Assembly: GCA_002350105.1 (NCBI GenBank) | Contig: DEDT01000039.1 | Span: 40,845 to 91,470 of the forward strand | DNA length: 50,626 nt | Reading direction: 5' to 3' | Source of the DNA: Selenomonadaceae bacterium UBA2897 | GTDB taxonomy: Bacteria; Bacillota; Negativicutes; Selenomonadales; Selenomonadaceae | Shown here: piece by piece, positions 7,528 through 16,029 of the stretch | How positions within the stretch are numbered: position 1 is the first letter of the stretch | Layout: the number at the start of each line of letters is the position of its first letter | Notes under the pieces: generated by a model | What the model saw: only the letters and a program-made list of their open reading frames with translations | Database searches by the model: none | What the model was told of the DNA's origin: nothing | Position numbers and translations under genes: made by a program

Positions 7528-8964
7528 TTATATGCGGAGTAATGTGCGGTTTATATAGGCTAGAAGTGGCACGAGCGTCGTATCGCCAATCACGGCGTGC
7601 GCCTGTTCATCAGCCAGATGCCGGCACTGATTCTGGAACTGGCTGCGCTGCACTTTACGCTGCATGACCGGCACTCCCTGATGCTCCGGCGCGAGCAGCT
7701 GCAGGCCGAGGCGCGCCGTCTCGCAGAGGCCATGCCACTGCATGAGCTGAGGCTCACACTCTTTATACGCCTCGGGATTGGCCTGAGGCAATGCTCTTTG
7801 CAAACGCTCACAGGCCGTCAGGCGCCGCTGGAGCTGCGCGTCGAGAGACAAGCGGGACCGCTCTGCCGCCTCGCCGCCCTGCGGCCATGCTGCCTGCCAC
7901 TGCGCGATGGCCTGTTGCAATACCTGGTCATCCTGCGGGCCCACTTTGGCCCAGGCATTTTCCATATGCTGCGTGGCGCCGGCAAAGAGCGCCATATCCT
8001 CAGCCAGATCGCCGTACTGCGCCGCAATGGCCTGGCGCCACGCCTGCTCCGGCACATACTTCTCCGGCTCCTTAGCATAGACCGCGCCCGTCGCCAGCGC
8101 GATTTTCGAAAGTTCCGGATACTGCATGGGGTTGAAGAAGATGGCGTTGGCATCGCGCTGCGGCAGATTCCCGATGGGTCCCAGCGCCAGCTTCGCGGGC
8201 AGGTAGTCCGTGACGGGATAATTCCACCAGATACCGAGCTTGCGCCCGTACAACGTCTCCGCACGCTGCAGCTCCTGCTGCGTCAGCGCGGGCACGACGA
8301 CGCCGTCCCCCGTATAGAGCACCTGGATATCCGGCTGCAGCTGCGCGGCAAAAACCTTTGTGTAGGGCTTCGCGACGTCCTCCTGCTGCATATCCGCATA
8401 ATAGTATTCAACGGGCACAGTCAGGAAGGTCTGTACATCGCGGTGGCGCGTGCGCAGCGTACGGGACAGAGCATTGATGAACGCCGTCTGTCCCGCCGCA
8501 TCCTTATTTTTGATATCGTCGAAAAAGACGGCGAAACGTCGCACGCCCAGCGCGTACATGGACTCCAGCTTCGCCTCCGCCGCCTGCAAGTCAGCCTCGC
8601 GCCCCGGTCCCGTGAAGTGGCTGTCAAGCCCCGGTGACAGCGCGTAGATGAACTGAACGCCCGCCCGATCCGCCTGCTGCACGAGCTCGCCGAGCTCCCG
8701 CCGCTGCGCCTCCGGATACGGCACGCGCCACGCCGCCCGCGCATACTGGTCATCCTTCGGCGAATAGATATAGGCATTAAATCCCTGCCGCCCCATAAAG
8801 GCCAGCATATCGAGCCGCTGTGCATGCGTCCACGGCGTACCATAGAAGCCCTCCACCACGCCGCGAAGAGGGATGGGCGAGGCAGAGACCGAAGGCAAAG
8901 CCAGGCACAGGCATAACAGCAGAATAATCGAGAAGATGCTTCTTCTAAACAGACGCAAAACCAT
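7528..8964 (-). CDS. Secreted GH84 family beta-N-acetylglucosaminidase-like protein
   Basis: A 478-residue protein with a Sec signal peptide (cleavage near VSA-SP, residue 28) and a GH84 catalytic domain. Family signs are RGVVEGFYGTPWTH (34-47), FNAYIYSPKDDQYAR, and FAVFFDDIKN with the paired catalytic aspartates D149-D150. GH84 enzymes remove N-acetylglucosamine by substrate-assisted catalysis. The C-terminal third is helical and lacks obvious binding modules, so the protein is shorter than the large clostridial hyaluronidase-type members. The start is ATG 8964 with GGAGC before it. Mucin, glycoprotein or cell-wall sugars are all possible substrates. No other amino-sugar gene is nearby. Confidence 0.85.
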   Translation of the reverse strand: MVLRLFRRSIFSIILLLCLCLALPSVSASPIPLRGVVEGFYGTPWTHAQRLDMLAFMGRQGFNAYIYSPKDDQYARAAWRVPYPEAQRRELGELVQQADRAGVQFIYALSPGLDSHFTGPGREADLQAAEAKLESMYALGVRRFAVFFDDIKNKDAAGQTAFINALSRTLRTRHRDVQTFLTVPVEYYYADMQQEDVAKPYTKVFAAQLQPDIQVLYTGDGVVVPALTQQELQRAETLYGRKLGIWWNYPVTDYLPAKLALGPIGNLPQRDANAIFFNPMQYPELSKIALATGAVYAKEPEKYVPEQAWRQAIAAQYGDLAEDMALFAGATQHMENAWAKVGPQDDQVLQQAIAQWQAAWPQGGEAAERSRLSLDAQLQRRLTACERLQRALPQANPEAYKECEPQLMQWHGLCETARLGLQLLAPEHQGVPVMQRKVQRSQFQNQCRHLADEQAHAVIGDTTLVPLLAYINRTLLRI

Positions 8965-8987
8965 GCTCCTTTCCGAAACATAACAAA

Positions 8988-9062
8988 AAGAGTTGAGAGT
9001 TGGGAGTTGAGAGTTATGGGGGCTCACGCCATCCCAACTCTCAACTCTTCACTCTCAACTCT
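8988..9062. repeat. Inverted heptamer-like repeats (AGTTGAG/CTCAACT)
   Basis: Three to four degenerate copies of GAGTTGAGAGTTG face three copies of the complement (CCCAACTCTCAACTC) across about 20 bases. The block lies between the tRNA-Arg terminator and the GH84 gene, overlapping the region where a GH84 promoter would be expected; no clear promoter is seen there. Confidence 0.7.
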
Positions 9063-9064
9063 CT

Positions 9065-9093
9065 AAAAAAGCCTCTCCACTATGGGAAAGGCT
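9065..9093 (-). terminator. Terminator of tRNA-Arg
   Basis: Minus-strand stem AGCCTTTCC/GGAGAGGCT (one G-T pair) followed by TTTTTT at 9065-9070, starting 17 bases after the tRNA 3' end. Confidence 0.75.
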
Positions 9094-9109
9094 CTTTGAT
9101 AATCTAACA

Positions 9110-9186
9110 TGGTGCGATTGGTGAGAGTCGAACTCACGACCCTTCGCTTAGGAGGCGAATGCTCTATCCAACTGAGCTACAACCGC
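9110..9186 (-). tRNA. tRNA-Arg (anticodon CCU)
   Basis: Complete cloverleaf of 77 bases with encoded CCA. Acceptor arm GCGGTTG pairs with CAATCGC (one G-U); anticodon stem TTCGC/GCGAA encloses loop CTCCTAA, giving CCU, which reads AGG codons. T arm contains GTTCGA. Confidence 0.97.
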
Positions 9187-9195
9187 ATCTTTTAT

Positions 9196-9224
9196 ATTAT
9201 AACAAATCATGTCCTTGCTGGCAA
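9196..9224 (-). promoter_or_regulatory. Promoter of tRNA-Arg
   Basis: Minus strand TTGCCA (9219-9224), 17-base spacer, TATAAT (9196-9201), ending ten bases before the tRNA. The tRNA-Gly promoter in this window has the same boxes and spacer. Confidence 0.8.
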
Positions 9225-9225
9225 C

Positions 9226-9260
9226 AAAAAGCAGCCTGTTGTCACCACACAGCAGGCTGC
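9226..9260 (-). terminator. Terminator of cstA
   Basis: Stem GCAGCCTG/CAGGCTGC (9231-9260) followed on the minus strand by five T at 9226-9230. It overlaps the -35 side of the tRNA promoter. Confidence 0.8.
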
Positions 9261-9309
9261 CTGTATTTATGGGTTATAAGATAGGGGGTAAAAGGATATT
9301 GAGCTTTAT

Positions 9310-10995
9310 TTACTCGGCAGCGGCCGTCTGACCTTCGACCTTGCCCGTGAGCAGTTCCTTGCCGCAGTGCTTGACGACCAGCACGGCCAGCGTCATGAGG
9401 GCCAGCGCCAGGACGAGCTGCAGCCCGTCGACCATGAAGACGAACGTGCCAGCCTGCAGTTTCGTGATGATGCCGACCACACTCATCACCAGCGCCGTCA
9501 TCGTCACGAGGAACATGAAGCACATCGGTACGTAGAGCATCCAGCCCTGACGACCCGTCGTGCGCAGGAACACCGCAAGGGAGATGAGTACCAGCGAAGC
9601 CAGCAACTGGTTCGCGGCACCGAAGAGCGGCCAGATGGCCATGTAGCCGGCCTGGCAGAGGCCAAAGGCCAGCACCAGCGTCACGACCGTGGACGGCACG
9701 ACACCGGAGAGAAGCTTCGCGGCAGTGCCCTGCTGCTCGCCCTCAGCCGGAGCCAGCAGCTCCTGCAGGCTCATGCGGCCGATACGGGCCACGGAATCGA
9801 TGGTCGTCATCGCGAGGGCCGAAATGCACATCGTGATGACACAGGCTGAGACGGCCGCGGGGAAACCGAACATCTGGAAGAAACCGCCGATGGCACCGGC
9901 GAAGATCTGGAACGGCGTGCCCGAGGCCACCGTGCCGTCCGGGCTGGCCGCCGCGCAGGCGATGACGAGGGCGACGACGCCGAGCATGGACTCGACGAGC
10001 ATCGCGCCATAGCCAACCGGCAGCATATCCTTCTCATTGGCCACGGCCTTGGAGGACGTGCCGGAGGAAACGAGGCTGTGGAAACCGGAAACGGCACCGC
10101 AGGCGATCGTGATGAACAAAATTGGGAACAGGCTTTGGCCCTTGACCTCGAAGCCAACGAAAGCCGGCATGTTGAGCACCGGGTTCGCGACGACGACGCC
10201 GACGACACCGCCGAAGACCATGCCCAGAAGCAGGAAGGAACTCAGATAATCACGCGGCTCCATAAGCAGCCACATCGGCAGTACCGAGGCGATAAAGCAG
10301 TAAGCGAAAGTAACCACACGCCAGGTCTGCGGATCGAGGTACAGCGGGAACTGCATGCCGACGGCAAACATGCCGACGACGAGCACGATGGCCACGAGCA
10401 GCTTGACGAGACCGCTCGGCTGGAACTTCTTGATGAAGACGCCGAAGCCCATGGCGACGGCGATGTAGAGCATCGAGATTGTCGCGGCCTGAGCGCCCGG
10501 TACGTTCTGGCTGCCATCCTTAAGGAAGCCATTGAACGTATTCGCGATGATGTCGGCGAACGCCGCCAGCACCAGCAGCGTGAAGAGCCAGCAGAAAAGC
10601 AGGAACAGGCGGCGGCCCGTCTTGCCGACGTACTTCTCGATGAGCATGCCCATCGACTTGCCTTCATTCTTGACGGAAGCGTACAGAGCAGTGAAGTCCT
10701 GCACGGCACCGAAGAAGACGCCGCCGACCAGCAGCCACAGCAGGGCGGGAGCCCAGCCGAACATGGCCGCGATAATCGGTCCGGTCACCGGTCCTGCGCC
10801 TGTAATCGATGAAAACTGATGAGCGAACACCGTGAAGCGGGAGGCCGGTGCGAAATCCTGGCCATCTTCGTATTTCACGGCAGGGGTTTTTGCTTTGGGG
10901 TCGATGCCCCAGGTCTTGACCAGCCAGCGTCCATAGCCCATGTAGGCACAGACAAAAACAACGAGGGCAAGACCGATTACCATTAATCCTGTCAT
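9310..10995 (-). CDS. cstA: CstA family carbon-starvation/pyruvate or peptide transporter
   Basis: A 561-residue inner-membrane protein with about 15 membrane spans. The motif SSITGAGPVTGPIIAAMFGW (about 62-81) and VQDFTALYASVKNEGKSMG identify CstA. The family moves pyruvate or peptides into the cell and is often induced when carbon runs low. This is the shorter Firmicutes form (E. coli CstA has about 700 residues). The start ATG at 10995 follows AGGAGTCAATGAA; the extended frame to 11085 is not supported. It is a single-gene unit with its own promoter and terminator and a structured leader of about 120 bases. No LytST-type regulator is adjacent. Substrate cannot be read from the sequence. 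Confidence 0.9.
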   Translation of the reverse strand: MTGLMVIGLALVVFVCAYMGYGRWLVKTWGIDPKAKTPAVKYEDGQDFAPASRFTVFAHQFSSITGAGPVTGPIIAAMFGWAPALLWLLVGGVFFGAVQDFTALYASVKNEGKSMGMLIEKYVGKTGRRLFLLFCWLFTLLVLAAFADIIANTFNGFLKDGSQNVPGAQAATISMLYIAVAMGFGVFIKKFQPSGLVKLLVAIVLVVGMFAVGMQFPLYLDPQTWRVVTFAYCFIASVLPMWLLMEPRDYLSSFLLLGMVFGGVVGVVVANPVLNMPAFVGFEVKGQSLFPILFITIACGAVSGFHSLVSSGTSSKAVANEKDMLPVGYGAMLVESMLGVVALVIACAAASPDGTVASGTPFQIFAGAIGGFFQMFGFPAAVSACVITMCISALAMTTIDSVARIGRMSLQELLAPAEGEQQGTAAKLLSGVVPSTVVTLVLAFGLCQAGYMAIWPLFGAANQLLASLVLISLAVFLRTTGRQGWMLYVPMCFMFLVTMTALVMSVVGIITKLQAGTFVFMVDGLQLVLALALMTLAVLVVKHCGKELLTGKVEGQTAAAE

Positions 10996-11115
10996 TTCAT
11001 TGACTCCTTTCTGTACATTGCATTTTGCACATCGCACAATGAATACACGATATTTATGTGTAATCACAAAATACACACTGTACAATCTAGTGATGGAAAA
11101 AGATTATTTCGCTTG
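10996..11115 (-). promoter_or_regulatory. cstA leader with hairpins
   Basis: Between the cstA promoter and start the minus strand holds TGTGTA-N9-TACACA and CATTG-N16-CAATG hairpins, and TGTACAG occurs at both ends of the leader. It could be an attenuator or regulator-binding region. Confidence 0.35.
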
Positions 11116-11121
11116 CAGAGT

Positions 11122-11150
11122 ATAATATCACTGTCTCTATAAAGTGTCAA
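11122..11150 (-). promoter_or_regulatory. Promoter of cstA
   Basis: Minus strand TTGACA (11145-11150), 17-base spacer, TATTAT (11122-11127). Confidence 0.75.
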
Positions 11151-11210
11151 CTTGTAATTGAATTAAATAAATTTTCTGAAAACTTACTGAAAACGTCTCT
11201 CACCGTAAAC

Positions 11211-11237
11211 AAAAAAAACCTGTCAGCACGTGACAGG
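11211..11237 (-). terminator. Terminator of the Old Yellow Enzyme gene
   Basis: Stem CCTGTCA/TGACAGG with a 5-base loop, then eight T on the minus strand at 11211-11218. Confidence 0.85.
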
Positions 11238-11266
11238 GTGTCCGTAAAATGTGTATTTGCTGCTGG

Positions 11267-12364
11267 TCAGGCTTTCTGGCGCTGGGCCTTCTGCTGCGCC
11301 CGCAGACGCTTCCAGGCCCAGACGCAGCGCACACCGGGATGCATATGCGGCAGGGCGAAGCAGCGATTGCAGGAGACACAGATCGACTTCTCGCCGCCCA
11401 CGAGCTGTTTGCTCACGAAGTCCGGCTCCGCGATGAGCGGACGCGCGAGGGAAATAGCCTCGATGCCGCTCGCGAGCACCTGCTCCATATCGGCGGCACT
11501 GCGCGCGCCGCCCACGAGGCTCACAGGCATCTCCGGCACGGCCTGCTTATACCGCTTGACGATGTCGAGATAATAGAGCGTGCGATCCTTCGGCAGGCGG
11601 ATAAAGTCCGCACCCGAGAATTCCACGAGCTCCACGCCGATTTCATGGCAGCGCTGCAGCAACCAGACCATGTCCGCCTCGTAGGCGGCCGTATCCTCGG
11701 CCCGCGTGTCGCAGTTCACCTTGATGAGCACGGGGAAGTCCTCGCCGCACGCCGCCTTGATGCCCTTGACAATCTCCTCCGTCATACGGAAGCGGTTCTC
11801 GATGCTGCCGCCATACGCATCGGTGCGCTGGTTGAAATACGGGTCGATAAAGCGCGAGAGCAGATAGGAATGCGCCGCGTGCAGCTGTACGCCATCGACG
11901 CCCGCACGCTGCAGGCGCACGGCCGCCGCCACGAACATCTGCTCGATATGCTGAATCTCCGCCACGGTCAGGGCTCGCGCCTCGTGCCCCTTCTTCAGCG
12001 GACGCGCCACGACATCCGCGAGATCGTCGTTATCGACGGCACGCGGCCCCGCATGGGAGATCTGCGGCACAAAAAGTGCGCCATGCTCATGGCAGATGGC
12101 AACAGCCTTCCGGAACTGTGCCGCATAACCGTCATCGTAGATATTCACCTGCTCCGGATTCGCGCGACCCAGCGGATCCACGCAGCAATGGCCCGTGATA
12201 ATCATACCGACATCGTGGCTGGCCAGCTGCTCGTACATCGCGTACTCGGCATCTGTCATATAGCCATCCTGATCCGGCAGGAAGCTATGCGTCGCCGAAC
12301 GAATCACACGGTTCTTGCTATGCAGGTGTGCCAGCACCAGCGGTGCCGCAAATTGGAACTCCAT
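11267..12364 (-). CDS. Old Yellow Enzyme family NADH:flavin oxidoreductase
   Basis: A 365-residue TIM-barrel flavoprotein. Residues around 163-196 carry the family pattern HAAHSYLLSRF then NQRTDAYGGSIENRFR. The C-terminal CVSCNRCF and a later Cys (GVRCVW) match the Fe-S cluster ligands of the 2,4-dienoyl-CoA reductase/enoate reductase branch, but the second FAD/NAD domain of those larger enzymes is missing. It probably reduces activated C=C bonds with FMN. The start ATG at 12364 has GGAGGATACC before it. The gene is flanked by terminators on both sides and so is monocistronic. Natural substrate unknown. Confidence 0.88.
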   Translation of the reverse strand: MEFQFAAPLVLAHLHSKNRVIRSATHSFLPDQDGYMTDAEYAMYEQLASHDVGMIITGHCCVDPLGRANPEQVNIYDDGYAAQFRKAVAICHEHGALFVPQISHAGPRAVDNDDLADVVARPLKKGHEARALTVAEIQHIEQMFVAAAVRLQRAGVDGVQLHAAHSYLLSRFIDPYFNQRTDAYGGSIENRFRMTEEIVKGIKAACGEDFPVLIKVNCDTRAEDTAAYEADMVWLLQRCHEIGVELVEFSGADFIRLPKDRTLYYLDIVKRYKQAVPEMPVSLVGGARSAADMEQVLASGIEAISLARPLIAEPDFVSKQLVGGEKSICVSCNRCFALPHMHPGVRCVWAWKRLRAQQKAQRQKA

Positions 12365-12418
12365 GGTATCCTCCTAAACTACACCCATCATGCTGCAGAC
12401 ACCCCCGCCGCATGAACG

Positions 12419-12444
12419 GAAAAAAGGACTCTGCCAGAGTCCTT
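12419..12444 (-). terminator. Terminator of murA
   Basis: Stem AAGGACTCT/AGAGTCCTT with a 3-base loop, followed by TTTTTT on the minus strand. Confidence 0.85.
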
Positions 12445-12457
12445 CTTGGTATTCATC

Positions 12458-13723
12458 TCAAAATTCCACACGTTTGATATCGGCGCCGAGGCCGACGAGC
12501 TTACCCACGAGGTCGTCGTAGCCGCGGTCGATATGGTGGATATAGCCCACCTGCGTCTCGCCCTCGGCCACGAGGCCGGCCAGCACCATGGCGGCACCGG
12601 CACGCAGGTCTGTCGCCTTGACCTGGCAGCCCGTAAGCCTCTCCACGCCCTCGACCACCGAGGTGCGCCCGTCGATACGGATGTTCGCGCCCATGCGCTT
12701 GAGTTCATCCACGTGCATGAAGCGGTTTTCGAACACGGTCTCCGTCACGAGACCCGTGCCCTCCGATACGGCCAGCATGGCCATGAACTGCGCCTGCATA
12801 TCCGTGGGAAAGCCGGGATAGGGCATGGTCTTGATGTCCACGGCCTTCGTGCGATGATCGCAGGTCACACGGATGCCATCCACGTCTTCCTCAATCGTCA
12901 CGCCGGCCTCTTTCAGCTTGGCGATAACGGGCTTCAGGTGCTCGCTGATGGCATTCTCAATGTAGACATCACCCTGCGTCATCGCCGCCGCCACCATATA
13001 GGTGCCGGCCTCGATGCGGTCGGGGATAATCGTATAATCGCGCCCCACGAGCTTTTCCACGCCCTCGATCTTGATGACGTTCGTGCCCGCGCCGCGGATT
13101 TTCGCCCCCATGACGTTGAGGTAGTTCGCGAGATCGACGATCTCCGGCTCCTGAGCCGGATTTTCGAGAATCGTCTGTCCCCTGGCCATCGATGCGGCCA
13201 TGAGAATATTCTCCGTCGCGCCGACGCTGGGGAAATCCAGATAGATCTTTGCACCCTGCAGGCCCTCGGGCGCCGCCGCCTCGATGTAGCCATGGCCGAT
13301 GTGGATATCGGCACCCAGCGCCTCAAATCCCTTGAGATGCAGGTCGATGGGACGCGTGCCGATGGCACAGCCGCCCGGCAGGGAAATCTTGGCCTGGCCG
13401 CAGCGTGCCAGCAGCGGCCCCATGATGAGGAAGGACGCGCGCATCTTGCGCACGAGGTCATAGGGGGCCTCGCAGCTGCCGATCACGCTGCTGTCCACAT
13501 GCAGCTGATGTTTCGTGGCATCGAAGTCCGCCTTGACCCCCAGGAGGTTCAGCACCTCCGTGATGGTATGCACATCCTCCAGTGCCGGCACCTCGTCCAG
13601 CAGGCTTGGGTTATCCTGCCCCAGAAGCGTCGCGGCGATAATGGGCAGTACCGCATTCTTTGCCCCGCTGATCTTGACGCGGCCCTGCAGGCGGTGTCCC
13701 CCGTTAATTACCAGTTTTTCCAT
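12458..13723 (-). CDS. murA: UDP-N-acetylglucosamine 1-carboxyvinyltransferase MurA
   Basis: A 421-residue cytoplasmic enzyme that adds enolpyruvate from PEP to UDP-GlcNAc, the first committed step of peptidoglycan synthesis. It shows SGAKNAVLPI with the conserved Lys-Asn pair (about 19-23) and the catalytic loop LPGGCAIGTRPIDLH with the Cys that fosfomycin attacks. Length matches the family. The start is uncertain: GGGAGG is 13 bases before ATG 13723 but only 2 before an in-frame ATG at 13735; the conserved MEKLVINGG start is used. It shares a neighbourhood with two envelope genes, but a promoter between them makes it partly independent. Confidence 0.95.
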   Translation of the reverse strand: MEKLVINGGHRLQGRVKISGAKNAVLPIIAATLLGQDNPSLLDEVPALEDVHTITEVLNLLGVKADFDATKHQLHVDSSVIGSCEAPYDLVRKMRASFLIMGPLLARCGQAKISLPGGCAIGTRPIDLHLKGFEALGADIHIGHGYIEAAAPEGLQGAKIYLDFPSVGATENILMAASMARGQTILENPAQEPEIVDLANYLNVMGAKIRGAGTNVIKIEGVEKLVGRDYTIIPDRIEAGTYMVAAAMTQGDVYIENAISEHLKPVIAKLKEAGVTIEEDVDGIRVTCDHRTKAVDIKTMPYPGFPTDMQAQFMAMLAVSEGTGLVTETVFENRFMHVDELKRMGANIRIDGRTSVVEGVERLTGCQVKATDLRAGAAMVLAGLVAEGETQVGYIHHIDRGYDDLVGKLVGLGADIKRVEF

Positions 13724-13814
13724 TCTGCGTCCCATATCCTCCCAGCTCGAAAAAAGCATCAATTGATAGTTTACCATCATCGAGCCTGACTGACAAGCAA
13801 GAATTTACGCCCGG

Positions 13815-15926
13815 TTATTTACGCACCACCTGCAGCGTCGTGTGCAGTACATTGTCGATGATATATTTGGTCGTGAACTTCGTTTCTCCGCTCTGCGGCT
13901 TCTTCGTATTGACGCCCAGCAGATTGACCTTGCGGCTCTGTGTCCTGGCCTTCGCCAGATTCTCCGCCGCAGCCCGCTTCGCCGCGCGGACGGCCTCGCG
14001 TTTCTGTTTTGGCGTCATTTCCGGAGCAGGGCCCGGCGCAATGATGATTTCATTGTTGCGGCCCGTCTTCTGGAACTCTTTCAGCTTGTCGGCCGTCGTC
14101 TTTTTCTTGTCGTCCTGTGCCGCCACATCGACCCCCGACTGCTGCAGAAGCATGAGGTTCGTCACCGGCACGAGGCCGCCGCCGCGCACATCGAGATTCA
14201 GCATACCTTCACGCTGCGTCTCTGGCACCGTGTAGTTGATGAAGAGCGTCTCTTTATCGCGACGGTATGGTTTGAGCGTGACCGTGAACTTCACCGTGTC
14301 GCCCGGCTTTACTTTCGTCTTGTCTGGCACCGCTGAGAGCAGCGTCGCTGTCTTGCGCTCACTGTCCACCGTCACGTCCACCTGCAGATCGAGGATATCG
14401 GATTCCTTTTCCTTATTATCACAGATGATGTTCATCGCCTGCATAATCTCGGCGACTGCAATCTGCCCCACGTCCGCCGTATTATAGAACATGTTGCTGC
14501 GCTCGAACTTGCCCTCGGGCACAGCATTCGTGCGCACGGTGAAATGCACATCCGCCGTGCTGCCGCCGAGGCTGTCGCAGGTCTTGCTCATGGCACCATA
14601 GGCAATGCCGCCCACAATCTGGGAGAGGTAATCCTCATCGTAAGCGACGCGCGCGCCGTACTGTTCCGTACGGCCGAGATCATGGTCAACAACCTTCACG
14701 CGCACCGGTACCACCGCCGGGAACTCGCCCAGCGTACCCGCAATGCCCGTCCCACGGTCCTGGCTGATCCGGCCGATGATGGCGCCGAGGTTCGCGAGTT
14801 TCATGCCGTTGCTCACGCCGCTGATCGTGCCGACGACCGAGGCCTTCGTCATGAAGTAGTTGACGTTGCCCTTATGCAGGAACGGATGCCCGAAGGCGAG
14901 AATCTTCCTGCCATCCGTCGCCGTGATCGTCCCCGTAGCACCGACAGCGAAATCACCATAGGCGATGGCTACGCCCACGGGGTCGCCGGGGCGCAGGGAG
15001 GCATGATAGTCCGTCTCTGCCACGCCGTTCAGGCCATCATTGCCCAGCGGCAACAGGTTGTACTGCTGGCCCAGCGGCATTTTCTCCCGCAGGAATTGAA
15101 TCCCCGCCGGTGTGAAGCCGGAAAGATAGAGCACATCCTTCGGCTCAGCTTTGACCGTTGCCTTTTTCTCCGTCCTGGCGGCCGGTTTCGCTTCCTGTGC
15201 AGCCGGCTGGTCAGCTTTTTCTTCAGCTTTAGCCCTGGCTGACTGACCCGCTTTTTCCTTTTCTTCCGCCTGGCTGGCTTTATCCCCGTCCTTGTTTTCT
15301 GCCTGGCCAGCCTTATCCTTAGCGGGCTTCTCCGCCTTGCTGGCGATTTCCTTATCCTTTATTTTGGCCAGCTCCGCATCCAGATCAACTTCCTGCGAGT
15401 TCCCGGCCTTTTGCCCTTTCTTATCCTTCTTTGCCGCCCCGGCTTCCGCCTTCTTCTTATCCTCCAGATACTTGTGCAGGTTGAAACTGCGGATGCGCGT
15501 CTTATTCTTGTTATCCGGCATCTGCCACAGCGGCAGCATATTCTCGATGGGCGTAATGAAGAACGTGTACGGCGTCATTTCCTTGAGACCTGCCGCCACA
15601 GCGCCGACGAGGCGCCCGTTTACGTAGACCGGACTGCCGCTCATGCCCTGCAGGATACCGCCGACCTGATGGATCAGCGGCCCTTTAGCCTTCGCCATGA
15701 TCATGTTATTCGAGCCCTTACCGACGCCCAGCAGGCCGACGATATTGACATCAAAGGAGCGAAGCTCGCCCGTGCTGTCGACCACCGTATAGGCCTGTCC
15801 GGACATGCCCTCCCGCAATTCCTGCGCAGGCATGATTGGTGCCAGGGCATAGCTGTGCGGCATACCCGCTGTCAGGAGCAGCGCCGTGATACCTGCCGCT
15901 ATCATCTTTTTTACGAACTTTCGCAA
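13815..15926 (-). CDS. Secreted S55 (SpoIVB-like) serine peptidase with a charged insertion
   Basis: A 703-residue exported protein. A signal peptide (about 1-27, ending HSYA) is followed by the S55 domain: LREGMSGQAYTVVD, QGMSGSPVYVNGRLVGAV with the nucleophile Ser region near residues 96-98, and later LAFGHPFLHKGNVNYFMTKA. Between the two halves lies about 110 residues (156-264) of Lys/Glu/Ala-rich low-complexity sequence. A C-terminal Arg/Lys-rich tail follows beta-rich segments. In Bacillus, SpoIVB cuts SpoIVFA during sporulation; no sporulation gene is seen here. Start: AGGTGG is six bases before a TTG at 15926, preferred over an overlapping GTG at 15935. The promoter has an extended -10. 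Confidence 0.82.
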   Translation of the reverse strand: MRKFVKKMIAAGITALLLTAGMPHSYALAPIMPAQELREGMSGQAYTVVDSTGELRSFDVNIVGLLGVGKGSNNMIMAKAKGPLIHQVGGILQGMSGSPVYVNGRLVGAVAAGLKEMTPYTFFITPIENMLPLWQMPDNKNKTRIRSFNLHKYLEDKKKAEAGAAKKDKKGQKAGNSQEVDLDAELAKIKDKEIASKAEKPAKDKAGQAENKDGDKASQAEEKEKAGQSARAKAEEKADQPAAQEAKPAARTEKKATVKAEPKDVLYLSGFTPAGIQFLREKMPLGQQYNLLPLGNDGLNGVAETDYHASLRPGDPVGVAIAYGDFAVGATGTITATDGRKILAFGHPFLHKGNVNYFMTKASVVGTISGVSNGMKLANLGAIIGRISQDRGTGIAGTLGEFPAVVPVRVKVVDHDLGRTEQYGARVAYDEDYLSQIVGGIAYGAMSKTCDSLGGSTADVHFTVRTNAVPEGKFERSNMFYNTADVGQIAVAEIMQAMNIICDNKEKESDILDLQVDVTVDSERKTATLLSAVPDKTKVKPGDTVKFTVTLKPYRRDKETLFINYTVPETQREGMLNLDVRGGGLVPVTNLMLLQQSGVDVAAQDDKKKTTADKLKEFQKTGRNNEIIIAPGPAPEMTPKQKREAVRAAKRAAAENLAKARTQSRKVNLLGVNTKKPQSGETKFTTKYIIDNVLHTTLQVVRK

Positions 15927-15943
15927 TCTGTCCACCTCATCTG

Positions 15944-15991
15944 ACCCCGGCCGGCATCCCGGCCCCGTTATTACCGTTAACGTCCATTATA
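15944..15991 (-). promoter_or_regulatory. Extended -10 promoter and leader hairpin of the S55 gene
   Basis: Minus strand TGCTATAAT (15986-15994) is an extended -10 box without a good -35. A GGCCGG/CCGGCC hairpin (about 15947-15963) lies between it and the ribosome-binding site. Confidence 0.5.
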
Positions 15992-16029
15992 GCATAGAAC
16001 TGCCTGAGAGGGAAACACCCCCATCCACC

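Noticed and set aside
8988..9062. CRISPR or tRNA-linked attachment site
   Set aside because: Repeats are short and degenerate, face each other, and do not copy any part of tRNA-Arg.
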